A stretch of DNA of 64,000 nt. It comes from Campylobacterales bacterium (GTDB lineage: Bacteria; Campylobacterota; Campylobacteria; Campylobacterales; Sulfurovaceae). This document shows positions 42,542 to 51,109 of the stretch, piece after piece. The notes beneath the pieces are model-generated. The model was given only the letters and a program-made list of their open reading frames with translations. It was not told the origin of the DNA and did not search any database. The stretch covers positions 27,663 through 91,662 of the forward strand of contig JACXUM010000010.1 of assembly GCA_014763895.1 (NCBI GenBank), given 5' to 3'. The position numbers and the translations under genes were made by a program. Each line of letters begins with the position of its first letter. The first letter of the stretch is position 1.

Positions 42542-44068
42542 ATGGATAATATTTTAAGTGTTTTGGTGTTTTTCCCGGCGATCGCAGGAATGCTCGGGTT
42601 TGTGGTCAATAAGGATAGCGCAAGGGTTTACGGTATCACGGTAGCTGCGATAGAGTTTTTCCTCTCTTTATGGCTATGGTTTGCATTTGACGGGCATAAC
42701 CCTGGTATGCAGTTTGTAGAGATGATCCCGATGATTCCTGATTTTGGTGTAAGCTATTATCTTGGGGTTGACGGTATCAGTCTTTTCATTATATTGATGA
42801 CGACATTGATGACATTGATCGGTATCATGAGCATGAGTGTGACCGAAAATGTCAAGAATATGGTGATCACATTGCTCTTCCTTGAAATGACAATGGTTGG
42901 TGTATTCGTTTCATTGGATGCGATCATTTTTTATCTGTTCTGGGAGCTTTCTTTGGTTCCGATGCTTTATATCATCGGTGCATGGGGTGGTACGTTAAGA
43001 GTTTATGCTGCGATCAAATTCTTCCTCTATACATTTATGGGATCATTGATTATGTTGGTCGGTATGTTGTTCGTGGCTTACATCTATCATGATCTGACAG
43101 GGGTATGGAGTTTTGCATTGACCGATTGGTATGCATTGGTATTGCCGGTCAATTACCAACTATGGCTTTTTGCAGCTTTCTTTATCGGATTTGCGATCAA
43201 AGTTCCGATGTTTCCGTTCCACACCTGGTTGCCTTATGCACACGGGCAGGCACCAACGATCGGTTCGGTTATCCTTGCAGCCGTATTGCTTAAAATGGGT
43301 ACGTACGGATTTGTTAGATTCTCATTGCCTATGTTCCCGGATGCTTCGGTGATCGCGATTACACCGATTGCCATGATCTCGATTATCATGATTATCTATA
43401 CTGCGATGGTAGCCTATGCACAAAAAGATATGAAGCAGGTTGTTGCCTATTCATCTGTATCGCATATGGGTATCATCATGTTGGGTATTTTTGCGATGAA
43501 CGCTGAAGGGATTGGGGGATCTGTATTTCAGATGCTTTCTCACGGTATCGTTTCTGGAGCACTGTTCATGCTTGTCGGTGTGATTTATGACAGAAGACAT
43601 ACGAAGATGATGGATGAGTTTGGAGGATTAGCATCGATCATGCCAAAATATGCAGTGATCTTCGGGATCATGTTGATGGCTTCTGTAGGATTGCCATTGA
43701 CGATCGGATTTGTCGGTGAATTCCTTGTATTGATAGGCTTCTATCAGGTTTCTCCGATCATGACGATCTTGGCAGGTTCTTCGATCATCCTGGGGGCTGT
43801 ATATATGCTTTCTGTCTATAAGAAAAGTTTCTTCGGCCCTGTAACGAAGGATGAAAACAAAACATTGAAGGATTTGGATATAAAAGAGACAGTTTCATTG
43901 GTACCTTTGGTATTGATCGTTATCTGGCTGGGTGTCTATCCAAAACCTATTTTGGAACCGATCGATAATTCCGTGAAAGCAATGTTGAGCTTTATGGATG
44001 AAAAAGCGATCACTCAAGAGGCGAAAGATATGATCCAAGTAGCCAAATCAACGAAGGAGATGAAATAA
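42542..44068 (+). CDS. nuoM: Complex I subunit NuoM (antiporter-like)
   Basis: 508 residues from an ATG at 42542; an open extension back to 42467 overlaps nuoL and is not used. The Glu in FYLFWELSLVPMLYIIG and PFHTWLPYAHGQAPTIGSV match the NuoM channel. YSSVSHMGIIMLGIF lies near residue 300. RBS AAGGAGTAGGG. Its stop abuts the nuoN start (TAATG). Confidence 0.96.
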   Translation: MDNILSVLVFFPAIAGMLGFVVNKDSARVYGITVAAIEFFLSLWLWFAFDGHNPGMQFVEMIPMIPDFGVSYYLGVDGISLFIILMTTLMTLIGIMSMSVTENVKNMVITLLFLEMTMVGVFVSLDAIIFYLFWELSLVPMLYIIGAWGGTLRVYAAIKFFLYTFMGSLIMLVGMLFVAYIYHDLTGVWSFALTDWYALVLPVNYQLWLFAAFFIGFAIKVPMFPFHTWLPYAHGQAPTIGSVILAAVLLKMGTYGFVRFSLPMFPDASVIAITPIAMISIIMIIYTAMVAYAQKDMKQVVAYSSVSHMGIIMLGIFAMNAEGIGGSVFQMLSHGIVSGALFMLVGVIYDRRHTKMMDEFGGLASIMPKYAVIFGIMLMASVGLPLTIGFVGEFLVLIGFYQVSPIMTILAGSSIILGAVYMLSVYKKSFFGPVTKDENKTLKDLDIKETVSLVPLVLIVIWLGVYPKPILEPIDNSVKAMLSFMDEKAITQEAKDMIQVAKSTKEMK

Positions 44069-45558
44069 TGTTAGAGCCTATAAAAGTAAGTTTAGAGAGT
44101 TTGAATCTCATTACGCTTGCGCCGATGCTCATAGCCATTGCCGGCGGTTTGATCATCCTGTGTATTGATTTGATTAAAGAAAATTTGGATAAGTCTCTTT
44201 ATGTCATGTTGACGGTTTTGGTTCTATTTACAGATTTTATCTCTGTCATGGGTCTTAATGTGAATGAAAGAGGGTTTTTTGATGTTATGTTGATCGATGG
44301 GGTTTCCATCATTTCTCAATTGTTGATCGTAGCCGGTTCAATGCTGTTCATCCCGCTTGGTTTGACGTCAAGAAGATTCCACGAATATGAATATCCTGAA
44401 TTCTTTGCTCTTTTCTTGTTCATGATCGCAGGATTCCAATTTATGGCAGCAAGTGACAACCTGATCTTGATCTTTGTTGGTATCGAGACGGCATCATTGG
44501 CACTTTATACTTTGATCGCATTACACAACAGAAGCGATTCATATGAAGCGGCTGTAAAATACTTTACCATGGGTGCGTTGGCAGCGGCATTCTATGCTAT
44601 GGGTTCAGCGGTGATCTACGCATTGACAGGAAGTGTTGAGCTTTACCAGGTAGCAGAAGTCCTTTCTTCGAGATTGGATGAAGCAGGATTGATGATCGCA
44701 GTATTCGGAAGTTCTGTTCTATTATTGTCGGCTTTTGCGTTTAAACTTTCACTTTTCCCGTTCCATACATGGGCACCGGATGTGTACCAGGGAGCTACAG
44801 CACCATTAGCGGGATATATGTCGGTTGTTCCTAAGATCGCTGCATTTGTGGTTTCCATCAGACTGTTTGGGATGTATATAGAGCTGGGTGTTGAATGGGT
44901 AAGAATCATCATCTTGGTGATTGCTGTATTGACGATGACATTGGCGAATATCATGGCATTGGTACAAGAAGATGTTAAACGTATGCTGGCATACTCTTCT
45001 ATCTCACATGCAGGTTTTGTCGTTGCAGCATTGGCACTTGATACAACAGATGGAAATACAAGTATCTTCCTATACTATGCATTGTTCATGTTCACTAACC
45101 TTGGAGCATTTGCAATGTTGTGGATCTCTCGCCATAAACAAAGAAGATTCGATGATCGTTATGATAACCCATACGAGAAGTTTGCAGGTTTGATCAACAT
45201 TATGCCGGTAGGTGCTGTGATCATGGCACTTTTTATGCTTTCACTTGCTGGAGTCCCACCATTCTCTGTATTCTGGGGTAAGATTTATGTGATGCAGGCA
45301 GCTGTTAATGCAGGTTATGTATGGTTGGCTATCGTAATGGGTCTTAACTCAGCGATCGCAGCTTACTACTACTTGAAGCTTGTAGTCTACATGTTCCTCA
45401 AAGAGCCGGTTAAGAGCGTGGATGTGGTTTACTACAACCTTTCCAAACCTTTGATGGCCATAATCGGTTTTGCTACAGTAGCGACCGTAACAGCGATCTT
45501 CTATGTCCAACCGTTGATCTCGTATCTCTACTATATGATCAGTGCAAGCGGGTATTGA
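44068..45558 (+). CDS. nuoN: Complex I subunit NuoN (antiporter-like)
   Basis: 496 residues, about 14 helices. Signatures are FVGIETASLALYTLIAL, YFTMGALAAAFYAMGSA, LFPFHTWAPDVYQGATAPLA with the conserved Lys/His channel residues, and AYSSISHAGFVVAAL. It is the last gene of the operon and is followed by a strong terminator within 12 bases. Length is normal for NuoN. Confidence 0.96.
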   Translation: MLEPIKVSLESLNLITLAPMLIAIAGGLIILCIDLIKENLDKSLYVMLTVLVLFTDFISVMGLNVNERGFFDVMLIDGVSIISQLLIVAGSMLFIPLGLTSRRFHEYEYPEFFALFLFMIAGFQFMAASDNLILIFVGIETASLALYTLIALHNRSDSYEAAVKYFTMGALAAAFYAMGSAVIYALTGSVELYQVAEVLSSRLDEAGLMIAVFGSSVLLLSAFAFKLSLFPFHTWAPDVYQGATAPLAGYMSVVPKIAAFVVSIRLFGMYIELGVEWVRIIILVIAVLTMTLANIMALVQEDVKRMLAYSSISHAGFVVAALALDTTDGNTSIFLYYALFMFTNLGAFAMLWISRHKQRRFDDRYDNPYEKFAGLINIMPVGAVIMALFMLSLAGVPPFSVFWGKIYVMQAAVNAGYVWLAIVMGLNSAIAAYYYLKLVVYMFLKEPVKSVDVVYYNLSKPLMAIIGFATVATVTAIFYVQPLISYLYYMISASGY

Positions 45559-45569
45559 TATGACCCGAT

Positions 45570-45601
45570 GATACAGACAGGTATTCTGTCTGTATCGTTT
45601 T
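45570..45601 (+). terminator. Rho-independent terminator of the nuo operon
   Basis: GATACAGACAG and CTGTCTGTATC form a perfect 11-bp stem with a GTATT loop, followed by GTTTT. It lies directly after the nuoN stop and at the end of the convergent miaA. No T-tract exists on the other strand. Confidence 0.9.
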
Positions 45602-46496
45602 ATCCTATCAAATTCTTTTCTAATTCAGCAATACTTCCTTTGATAACATTTTCAAATTGGGACTGATTGAATGTCGTCTGTCTTTTTGCCAGTCTCGCAG
45701 TATGGGTGATGATTTTCTCTTCGAGCATCTTTTTATCGTATATTCCATCCAGGTAAGCCAGTGTCTCTTTGATACCGATCGCTTTCATACAGTTTGGAGC
45801 TCTGGTATATTTGCGCTCAAGCATACATATCTCATCGATAAGACCATTTTGAATCATCTGTTTTGTACGAAGCGTAATACGTTCTCTTAAGATCGCTTTA
45901 TCGATCATGATTTGGTAAATCGGCAACATACCGGCAATCGTAGGTGTCGGCGGAAATGCTTTAAAGTATTTGCTTGGGATCATGGATGTTTCAAAAAAGA
46001 TATGTAACGCTTTTTCGATACGGTAGGTATCCGATGAAGCGATCTGGGACATATAATCAGGATCCAATGAATAGAGCCAACGATAGGTCTCTTCAAGTGT
46101 TCTGAGTTTTTCGTCGGTTTTTGCCAGTGTTTTTTTGCTCATTGTCGGCAAGGCGCTGATCCCGTCTATAAGCATTTTAAGATAAAAACTTGTTCCCCCG
46201 ACAATGACCAGATTTTTTCCTTCTTCTAAAGCCTGCTCATAGGACTGATGGTAAAGTCTGATAAACGTAGTAACATCGAAATTTTCATTGGGAGAAAGGT
46301 GATCCATTCCAAAATGGTGAATGCCCTCTCTTTCTTCAACCGTCGGTTTTGCAGAAACGATATCGATCTCTTTATAGATCGAAAGTGAATCCAGTGAGAG
46401 AATATGGGCATTGAGTTTCTTGGCGATCTTAATTGACAATGCTGTTTTTCCTGATGCTGTAGGACCGATAAGGGCAATTTGTGTTAGTTTATCCAT
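45600..46496 (-). CDS. miaA: tRNA dimethylallyltransferase
   Basis: Adds the dimethylallyl group to A37 of tRNAs reading UNN codons; MiaB (58679) later thiolates this base. 298 residues from an ATG at 46496 (MDKLTQIALIG). The P-loop GPTASGKTALS, the substrate patch SLDSLSIYKEIDIVSAKP and the VGGTSFYLKMLIDG motif are visible. An open frame extends to 46532 but lacks family residues. Converges on nuoN with the terminator between them. Confidence 0.95.
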   Translation of the reverse strand: MDKLTQIALIGPTASGKTALSIKIAKKLNAHILSLDSLSIYKEIDIVSAKPTVEEREGIHHFGMDHLSPNENFDVTTFIRLYHQSYEQALEEGKNLVIVGGTSFYLKMLIDGISALPTMSKKTLAKTDEKLRTLEETYRWLYSLDPDYMSQIASSDTYRIEKALHIFFETSMIPSKYFKAFPPTPTIAGMLPIYQIMIDKAILRERITLRTKQMIQNGLIDEICMLERKYTRAPNCMKAIGIKETLAYLDGIYDKKMLEEKIITHTARLAKRQTTFNQSQFENVIKGSIAELEKNLIG

Positions 46497-46554
46497 AGAT
46501 GCAATCATAGCACAAGAAAAAGCAACACGCAATACACCAACCCAATAAACCCAC

Positions 46555-46560
46555 TATAAT
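46555..46560 (+). promoter_or_regulatory. Promoter -10 for the pssA-like gene
   Basis: TATAAT at 46555-46560; a second candidate, TAAAAT, lies at 46572-46577. Start codon at 46602. Confidence 0.5.
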
Positions 46561-46601
46561 CGCAATAAGGGTAAAATGAGGAAAATTTTTTTGGGGTTTC
46601 C

Positions 46602-47159
46602 ATGTTTTTATTTGATAAAAACCACCGTTACAATATGGCCAATATGATCACATTTGGCAATATTGCATGTGGTGTGATTGCAATCTATTTTATCGTCAAG
46701 GGTGATTTTTTTACTGCGATCATTCTGGCATGGATCGCAGGTGCTTTGGACATTGCCGATGGGAAGGTTGCAAGAAAGCTGGGTCTCTCTACCGAGTTTG
46801 GTGTTCAGCTGGATAGTTTTGCCGATTTTTTGTCATTTGTTGTGATGCCTTCCTTTTTGCTTTTTTATGCTTTACAAAAAGGAATGAATGGAAGCGTTCA
46901 AGAGATCATCATTGGTTTGATTTTTATTTTCTATATTATCAGTGGACTCAGAAGACTGGTGGAATTCAATCTCAAAGTCGATGCCGGAGAGGTTTCAAAG
47001 TATTTTGAAGGAGTGCCGACACCGCTTGGTGCGATATTGTTATGGGTATTGTATCTCCTTTATAGTTATGAGATCATGCAGAATATCTATGTTGTTGCGA
47101 TGTTGGTGATTGCGATTGCCTGGTCACTCAACAGCAAGCTCAAAATCCCACATCCCTAA
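46602..47159 (+). CDS. pssA: CDP-alcohol phosphatidyltransferase, PssA-like
   Basis: 185 residues, several membrane helices. The family motif D-x2-DG-x2-AR-x8-G-x3-D-x3-D is complete: DIADGKVARKLGLSTEFGVQ followed by LDSFAD near residues 48-73. Such enzymes join CDP-diacylglycerol to an alcohol; phosphatidylserine synthase is the best fit because NMANMITFGNIACGVIAI resembles the N-terminus of PssA. It is shorter than many PssA proteins (about 235-250). The next gene is a prenyltransferase 10 bases on. Substrate not proven. Confidence 0.78.
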   Translation: MFLFDKNHRYNMANMITFGNIACGVIAIYFIVKGDFFTAIILAWIAGALDIADGKVARKLGLSTEFGVQLDSFADFLSFVVMPSFLLFYALQKGMNGSVQEIIIGLIFIFYIISGLRRLVEFNLKVDAGEVSKYFEGVPTPLGAILLWVLYLLYSYEIMQNIYVVAMLVIAIAWSLNSKLKIPHP

Positions 47160-47169
47160 AAAGAACAGT

Positions 47170-48045
47170 ATGGATAATCAAGTAAACATTCAAAAAAAAT
47201 GGCGGGAAAAACTGTCACATTTTTCTGAGCTGGTGATGTTCCAGCATTCAGTATTTTCTCTTCCTTTTATCTTTATTGCGATGTTGGTTGCAGCACAAGG
47301 ATGGTTCGGTTGGAAATTGCTGTTTTTAGGTGCTTTGGCTGCCGTCAGTGCCAGAAATTTTGCAATGGGCGTCAACCGGTATCTGGATAGGGATATCGAT
47401 ATTTTAAATCCGAGAACAATGAACCGTCCCTCTGTTGACGGAAGAGTTTCTTCGGCAGAAATGGTTGGGTTTATTCTCATCAATGCAGTTGTTTTTATCA
47501 GTGTGGCGTATTTGATCAATACCTTGGCATTCAAACTCAGTTTCCCGATTTTGATCGTATTGGGCGCCTATACGTTTTTCAAACGTTTTTCGGCTGCAGC
47601 ACATCTGATCTTGGGTGTCAGCCTAGGATTGGCACCGATCGCGGGAGTGGTAGCGGTCTTAAATGATGTGACGCTTTGGTCTGTTTATTTGGCAATGGGT
47701 GTGATGTTTTGGGTTGCAGGGTTTGACCTGCTTTATTCCCTGCAGGATATCGAATTTGACAAAGCACACGGGCTTCATTCTGCACCTTCTCGCTTTGGTG
47801 CACAAAATACCATGTATTTTGCCAAACTCTTTCATCTGCTAACGATTGTGTTGTGGGAGTTATTTGTTTTTAACGCGCAGTTGGGATTTTTTGCACAGGG
47901 AGCAGTGATCATTTCGGCATTGATGCTCATATATGAACATTGGATCGTACATAAAGATTTTACAAAGATCGATAAGGCCTTTTTTACCGTGAACGGATAT
48001 CTTGGATTTGTCTTTTTGATCTTGATCATAATGGAGGTGATATAG
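47170..48045 (+). CDS. mqnP: UbiA-family prenyltransferase, probable MqnP
   Basis: 291 residues from an ATG at 47170. It has eight or nine membrane helices and the two Asp-rich motifs of the family: NRYLDRDIDILNPRTMNRP near residue 72 and the second, DIEFDKAHG, near residue 195. These bind the prenyl diphosphate through magnesium. In Campylobacterota, menaquinone is made through the futalosine route, where MqnP is the prenylating enzyme; that is my preferred role, from established knowledge of the phylum. UbiA of the classical ubiquinone route is unlikely since epsilonproteobacteria use menaquinone. Followed directly by a small HTH-type gene. Confidence 0.82.
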   Translation: MDNQVNIQKKWREKLSHFSELVMFQHSVFSLPFIFIAMLVAAQGWFGWKLLFLGALAAVSARNFAMGVNRYLDRDIDILNPRTMNRPSVDGRVSSAEMVGFILINAVVFISVAYLINTLAFKLSFPILIVLGAYTFFKRFSAAAHLILGVSLGLAPIAGVVAVLNDVTLWSVYLAMGVMFWVAGFDLLYSLQDIEFDKAHGLHSAPSRFGAQNTMYFAKLFHLLTIVLWELFVFNAQLGFFAQGAVIISALMLIYEHWIVHKDFTKIDKAFFTVNGYLGFVFLILIIMEVI

Positions 48046-48381
48046 ATGGAAATGGGTGATATGGTGATACTGGGCCTTTTGTTGCTCTTTATTATTATTC
48101 TGTTGATTTTGCTTGATACAAATAGCAAACTCAAAGTTGAGAACAGCAAACTTCGCCAGATATTGGATGTCAAGGATCAAACGATTCAGAATTTCGAGGC
48201 TTCAAGGGTAGCTGTCAAAGATGTCATTGATAACTTTTCGATGCATGGAGAAGTGATGGAGTTGATTGAGACGGGTGAAAGTCAAGAGTCCATTGCACAG
48301 AAACTGGGAATTCCTGTCAATAAAGTGGAGTTGATCATCAAATTCGATGCGATTAGAAAAGAGAAACAGCGTGGCATTTGA
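48046..48381 (+). CDS. Membrane-anchored small protein with helix-turn-helix-like C-terminus
   Basis: 111 residues. A very hydrophobic N-terminal helix (VILGLLLLFIIILLILL) is followed by a coiled-coil-like stretch (KLKVENSKLRQIL...) and a C-terminal segment similar to small helix-turn-helix motifs (ETGESQESIAQKLGIPVNKVELIIKF). No name is known to me. A membrane-tethered regulator or a scaffold are both possible. It begins immediately after the prenyltransferase stop and overlaps the uracil-DNA glycosylase start by about 11 bases, so the three genes form a transcription unit. Confidence 0.7.
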   Translation: MEMGDMVILGLLLLFIIILLILLDTNSKLKVENSKLRQILDVKDQTIQNFEASRVAVKDVIDNFSMHGEVMELIETGESQESIAQKLGIPVNKVELIIKFDAIRKEKQRGI

Positions 48382-49072
48382 GGGATGGGAATATATCCTA
48401 CGTGAATCCTATCAAAAGCTGGATGAGGATTATAGGGATTTCTTGGAAAATGACCAAAATTATTTTCCTTCTAAAGAAAATTATTTTAATGCCTTTAAAA
48501 CACTTCCAAAAGATGACGTCAAATATATCCTTTTCGGGCAGGACCCCTATCCAAGAGAAGAGAGCGCGATCGGATATGCCTTTATAGATGCCAAAGTTAA
48601 AAGTATTTTTGGCGAGACGGGGCTCAGTAAAGAGGTGAACCGTGCAACAAGTTTACGCAATTTCATCAAAATGGCCTTGGTAGCACGCGGGGATCTGCGC
48701 AATGATGACACCTCTCCCCAGACAATAGAAAGAATCGATAAAAGTGGTTTGATCGCCTCGATAGATGAATTGAAAGAGAATTTTGAAAAAAACGGGGTTT
48801 TGCTTTTGAATACCGCATTGATCTTCACTGATAAAAAAAGCTCAGCTTCTCATATCAAGTCATGGGCTCCGTTTATAGAACATCTTTTATTCTCTTTGGT
48901 AGAAGTATCACCTAAACTGATTCTGTTCGGAAATCATGCTAAAGATCTGAAGAAAAAATTTGATCTTTCAAAATTTGAAACGATTGAGATGGAGCATCCC
49001 TATAACCATACCTTCATTTCTAACGATAACGCGTTAAAATTATTCGGAAACATGAAACTACTTGAAAAATAA
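48371..49072 (+). CDS. Divergent uracil-DNA glycosylase
   Basis: 233 residues from a GTG at 48371. Family-1-like motifs are present but altered: GQDPYP (usually GQDPYH) with the catalytic Asp, LLLNTALIF (LLLNxxLTV), FGNHAK and EHPYNHTFIS (usually HPSPLS), with the His of the leucine loop kept. It removes uracil from DNA. Residues 65-140 also contain an insertion of charged residues around RGDLRNDDTSPQT. The Asp and His needed for catalysis are both present, so it should be active. No ATG is available; the start is chosen to fit the family start (AFEGWEYIL). Overlaps the previous gene. Confidence 0.8.
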   Translation: MAFEGWEYILRESYQKLDEDYRDFLENDQNYFPSKENYFNAFKTLPKDDVKYILFGQDPYPREESAIGYAFIDAKVKSIFGETGLSKEVNRATSLRNFIKMALVARGDLRNDDTSPQTIERIDKSGLIASIDELKENFEKNGVLLLNTALIFTDKKSSASHIKSWAPFIEHLLFSLVEVSPKLILFGNHAKDLKKKFDLSKFETIEMEHPYNHTFISNDNALKLFGNMKLLEK

Positions 49073-49083
49073 AAAAAATTTTG

Positions 49084-49089
49084 CTACAA
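49084..49089 (+). promoter_or_regulatory. Promoter -10 for tRNA-Arg
   Basis: TACAAT preceded by TTTTGC, 35 bases upstream of the mature tRNA 5' end. Confidence 0.45.
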
Positions 49090-49123
49090 TCACGCTTCCT
49101 AAATACCGCTCTTTTATAAAAGT

Positions 49124-49200
49124 GCACTCATAGCTTAGCTGGATAGAGCATCGGTTTGCGGTACCGAAGGTCTCAGGTTCGAATCCTGATGGGTGTACCA
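49124..49200 (+). tRNA. tRNA-Arg, anticodon GCG
   Basis: 77 nt with encoded CCA. The anticodon stem TCGGT/ACCGA encloses the loop TTGCGGT, giving GCG. The D-arm (AGCTTAGCTGGATAGAGC) and T-arm (CAGGTTCGAATCCTG) are standard for tRNA-Arg. The first acceptor pair is G-U. The usual bacterial tRNA for CGN codons has ACG (inosine); here GCG would read CGC and CGU directly. Confidence 0.92.
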
Positions 49201-49245
49201 CTTCTTTCAAACCCCCTTAAAATCAAGACATAACCAAATTTATAT

Positions 49246-49251
49246 TACAAT
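49246..49251 (+). promoter_or_regulatory. Promoter -10 upstream of the poly-E protein gene
   Basis: TACAAT, 28 bases before the ATG at 49279. Confidence 0.4.
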
Positions 49252-49278
49252 AATACAAAACTCTTATGGAGCCGCTCT

Positions 49279-50055
49279 ATGCATATCCTGCTTGTCAATA
49301 CCAACCCGGTTGTTTCCCGACTGATCTCACTTTGTATGCGTCATCCGCAGATCATTTTTGAAGAAGTCGAACAGATCGATGAAGCCCAAAATAAAATGTA
49401 TGATGTGGTGTTCATTGATGATGATTCCTATACAGAGGAATTAGAGAAAAAGATCGCTACATGGCAGATAGGGAAAAAGGTACTCTTTTCCCGAAAAAAA
49501 GAAGTCAATGATTTTTTTGATGAAGTGGTACAAAAACCGTTTCTTCCTTCACATATCATTCTTCTTCTTGAAAGATATCGATCTGAAGAAAAAAATAATA
49601 TACAGAAGAAAGACCACGCCATTTTCCCTCTTACAACAGGGGAAGAGCAAAATGTGGATGCTTCTCGGTCAGAAGAGAATAAAACTCAGATTCTTGATGA
49701 TCGGGAGATAAGGAAAATCAAAGAGTTATTGGAAATGGATGAGGATGCAGGTGAATGGTTCGATAGCGAAAATGTCGATGAAGAGAAAAAAATAGCTATT
49801 ATTAAAGAACAGCTGATTAAAGACGGACTTGAAATTGTTGAGGAAGAAGAATTTTTTGATTTGTTAAGAAATGAAGCTAATGAGGCTAAACAAACTGTAT
49901 TGCATGTAGATTCGGATAAGAAAGAAGAGAAGCCTCGCAGTACGTTTGAGGAAACGCTGCTTGAGGCGATCACCGGTATGAAGGTCAAAAAGATCAGAAA
50001 ACTTTTACAGGGTGCCGAGGTAAGTATCACGATCCGTTTTAAGGATGATGCATAA
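49279..50055 (+). CDS. Acidic protein with pseudo-receiver domain (poly-E-rich family)
   Basis: 258 residues. The first ~110 residues have the alternating strand-helix pattern of a response-regulator receiver (HILLVNTNPVVSRLISL; YDVVFIDDD; VLFSRKKEV; QKPFLPSHI). The phosphoryl Asp position may be in FIDDDSY. The middle is strongly acidic and low complexity. The C-terminus (LEAITGMKVKKIRKLLQGAE) is better ordered. In H. pylori a glutamate-rich protein (HP0322) precedes gmk in the same order (poly-E, gmk, tatA, argS), as I recall, so it is probably the homologue. No function is known to me. Its stop overlaps the gmk start (TAATG). Confidence 0.65.
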   Translation: MHILLVNTNPVVSRLISLCMRHPQIIFEEVEQIDEAQNKMYDVVFIDDDSYTEELEKKIATWQIGKKVLFSRKKEVNDFFDEVVQKPFLPSHIILLLERYRSEEKNNIQKKDHAIFPLTTGEEQNVDASRSEENKTQILDDREIRKIKELLEMDEDAGEWFDSENVDEEKKIAIIKEQLIKDGLEIVEEEEFFDLLRNEANEAKQTVLHVDSDKKEEKPRSTFEETLLEAITGMKVKKIRKLLQGAEVSITIRFKDDA

Positions 50056-50687
50056 TGAAACCAGGATCGTCACAAGGAGCCATTTTAGTACTTTCGGGTC
50101 CAAGCGGTGCGGGTAAAAGTACTATCATTCAGGCAGCAAGCGAAGAGATAGGAGAGTATTATTTTTCCATTTCCACAACAACGCGGGCGCCAAGGGTAGG
50201 GGAAATACACGGGAAAGATTATTTTTTTGTCTCCAAAGAGTCATTCGAAGAAGATATCAAAGCAGGCCAATTTTTGGAATATGCCGAAGTTCACGGCAAC
50301 TATTACGGTACATCGCTTAAGCCTGTAAGGGAAGCCTTGGATCAGGGGAAGCTCGTCATCTTTGATATCGATGTGCAAGGCCACCGGTTGGTCAGAGCAA
50401 AGATGGGCGATATCACGACTTCGGCATTTATCACGCCGCCTACGCTTAAAGAACTCAAAAAAAGGCTGAAAGAGAGATCAACCGACGATGAAGAGGTTAT
50501 TGCAAAGCGTATCGAGAATGCAAAAAAAGAGATCCTTGCAGTCGGGGAATATGATTTTACGATCATCAATGATACGATTGAAGAGGCCGCAAAAGAGTTT
50601 GTGATAGTTGCACAGGCTGCCAGATTAAAGCAGAGTGCACAGGAGGAAGAACGGTTCATTGAGCATTGGTTGCATGAAGAATCGTGA
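50055..50687 (+). CDS. gmk: Guanylate kinase
   Basis: Phosphorylates GMP to GDP. 210 residues. P-loop GPSGAGKST at residues 14-22, the GMP-binding TTRAPRVGEIHGKDYFFV and FLEYAEVHGNYYGT, and DIDVQGHRLV are all visible. The start is coupled to the previous gene by TAATG. The C-terminus follows the family. A small tatA gene follows after a promoter-like TATAAT at 50724. Confidence 0.96.
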   Translation: MKPGSSQGAILVLSGPSGAGKSTIIQAASEEIGEYYFSISTTTRAPRVGEIHGKDYFFVSKESFEEDIKAGQFLEYAEVHGNYYGTSLKPVREALDQGKLVIFDIDVQGHRLVRAKMGDITTSAFITPPTLKELKKRLKERSTDDEEVIAKRIENAKKEILAVGEYDFTIINDTIEEAAKEFVIVAQAARLKQSAQEEERFIEHWLHEES

Positions 50688-50723
50688 TTTGAAAATATAG
50701 AGGTGCTCTTAAACATTTTTGAG

Positions 50724-50729
50724 TATAAT
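50724..50729 (+). promoter_or_regulatory. Promoter -10 for tatA
   Basis: TATAAT at 50724-50729, 48 bases before the tatA ATG; an imperfect ACTCTAT/AGAGT hairpin lies in the leader. Confidence 0.5.
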
Positions 50730-50776
50730 TGTTAAAATTTTATATCACACTCTATCATAGAGTAAAAAGGATAAAT

Positions 50777-51001
50777 ATGGGTATGCCAAGTATGCCGGAA
50801 TTGTTGATTATTTTGGCGATCGTCGTATTGTTGTTCGGAGCAAAAAAGATTCCTGATCTTGCCAAAGGGATCGGTAAAGGAATCAAAGATTTCAAACAAG
50901 CAGTGAAAGAAGATGAGGAAGAAGAGAGAAAAGAGATCGCTTCCAAAGAAGAGCCTAAAGTAGAAGAGGCTGCAAAAGAGACAAAAAAAGAAAATGCTTA
51001 A
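50777..51001 (+). CDS. tatA: Twin-arginine translocase subunit TatA
   Basis: 74 residues from an ATG at 50777 with AAAAAGGA upstream. One N-terminal membrane helix ([20 protein letters not shown]) carries the conserved FG hinge, followed by the amphipathic helix [16 protein letters not shown] and an acidic/basic tail. TatA oligomerises to move folded proteins such as SorA (25885) across the inner membrane. TatB and TatC are not in the window. A 12-bp inverted repeat follows the stop. Confidence 0.94.
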   Translation: MGMPSMPELLIILAIVVLLFGAKKIPDLAKGIGKGIKDFKQAVKEDEEEERKEIASKEEPKVEEAAKETKKENA

Positions 51002-51004
51002 TCA

Positions 51005-51037
51005 CTTTTTGCCAAGAGTGACATACTTGGCAAAAAG
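51005..51037. repeat. Inverted repeat between tatA and argS
   Basis: CTTTTTGCCAAG and CTTGGCAAAAAG are perfect inverted arms with a 9-base loop. They are followed by an A-run, not a T-run, so on the plus strand it is not a canonical terminator although it may still stop or stabilise the tatA transcript. Confidence 0.7.
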
Positions 51038-51109
51038 AAAAAAATTCCCCTAACTAACTTTTTGCTACACTTTTACATTACTTTTATCATTATAACGGAA
51101 ATAAAATTT

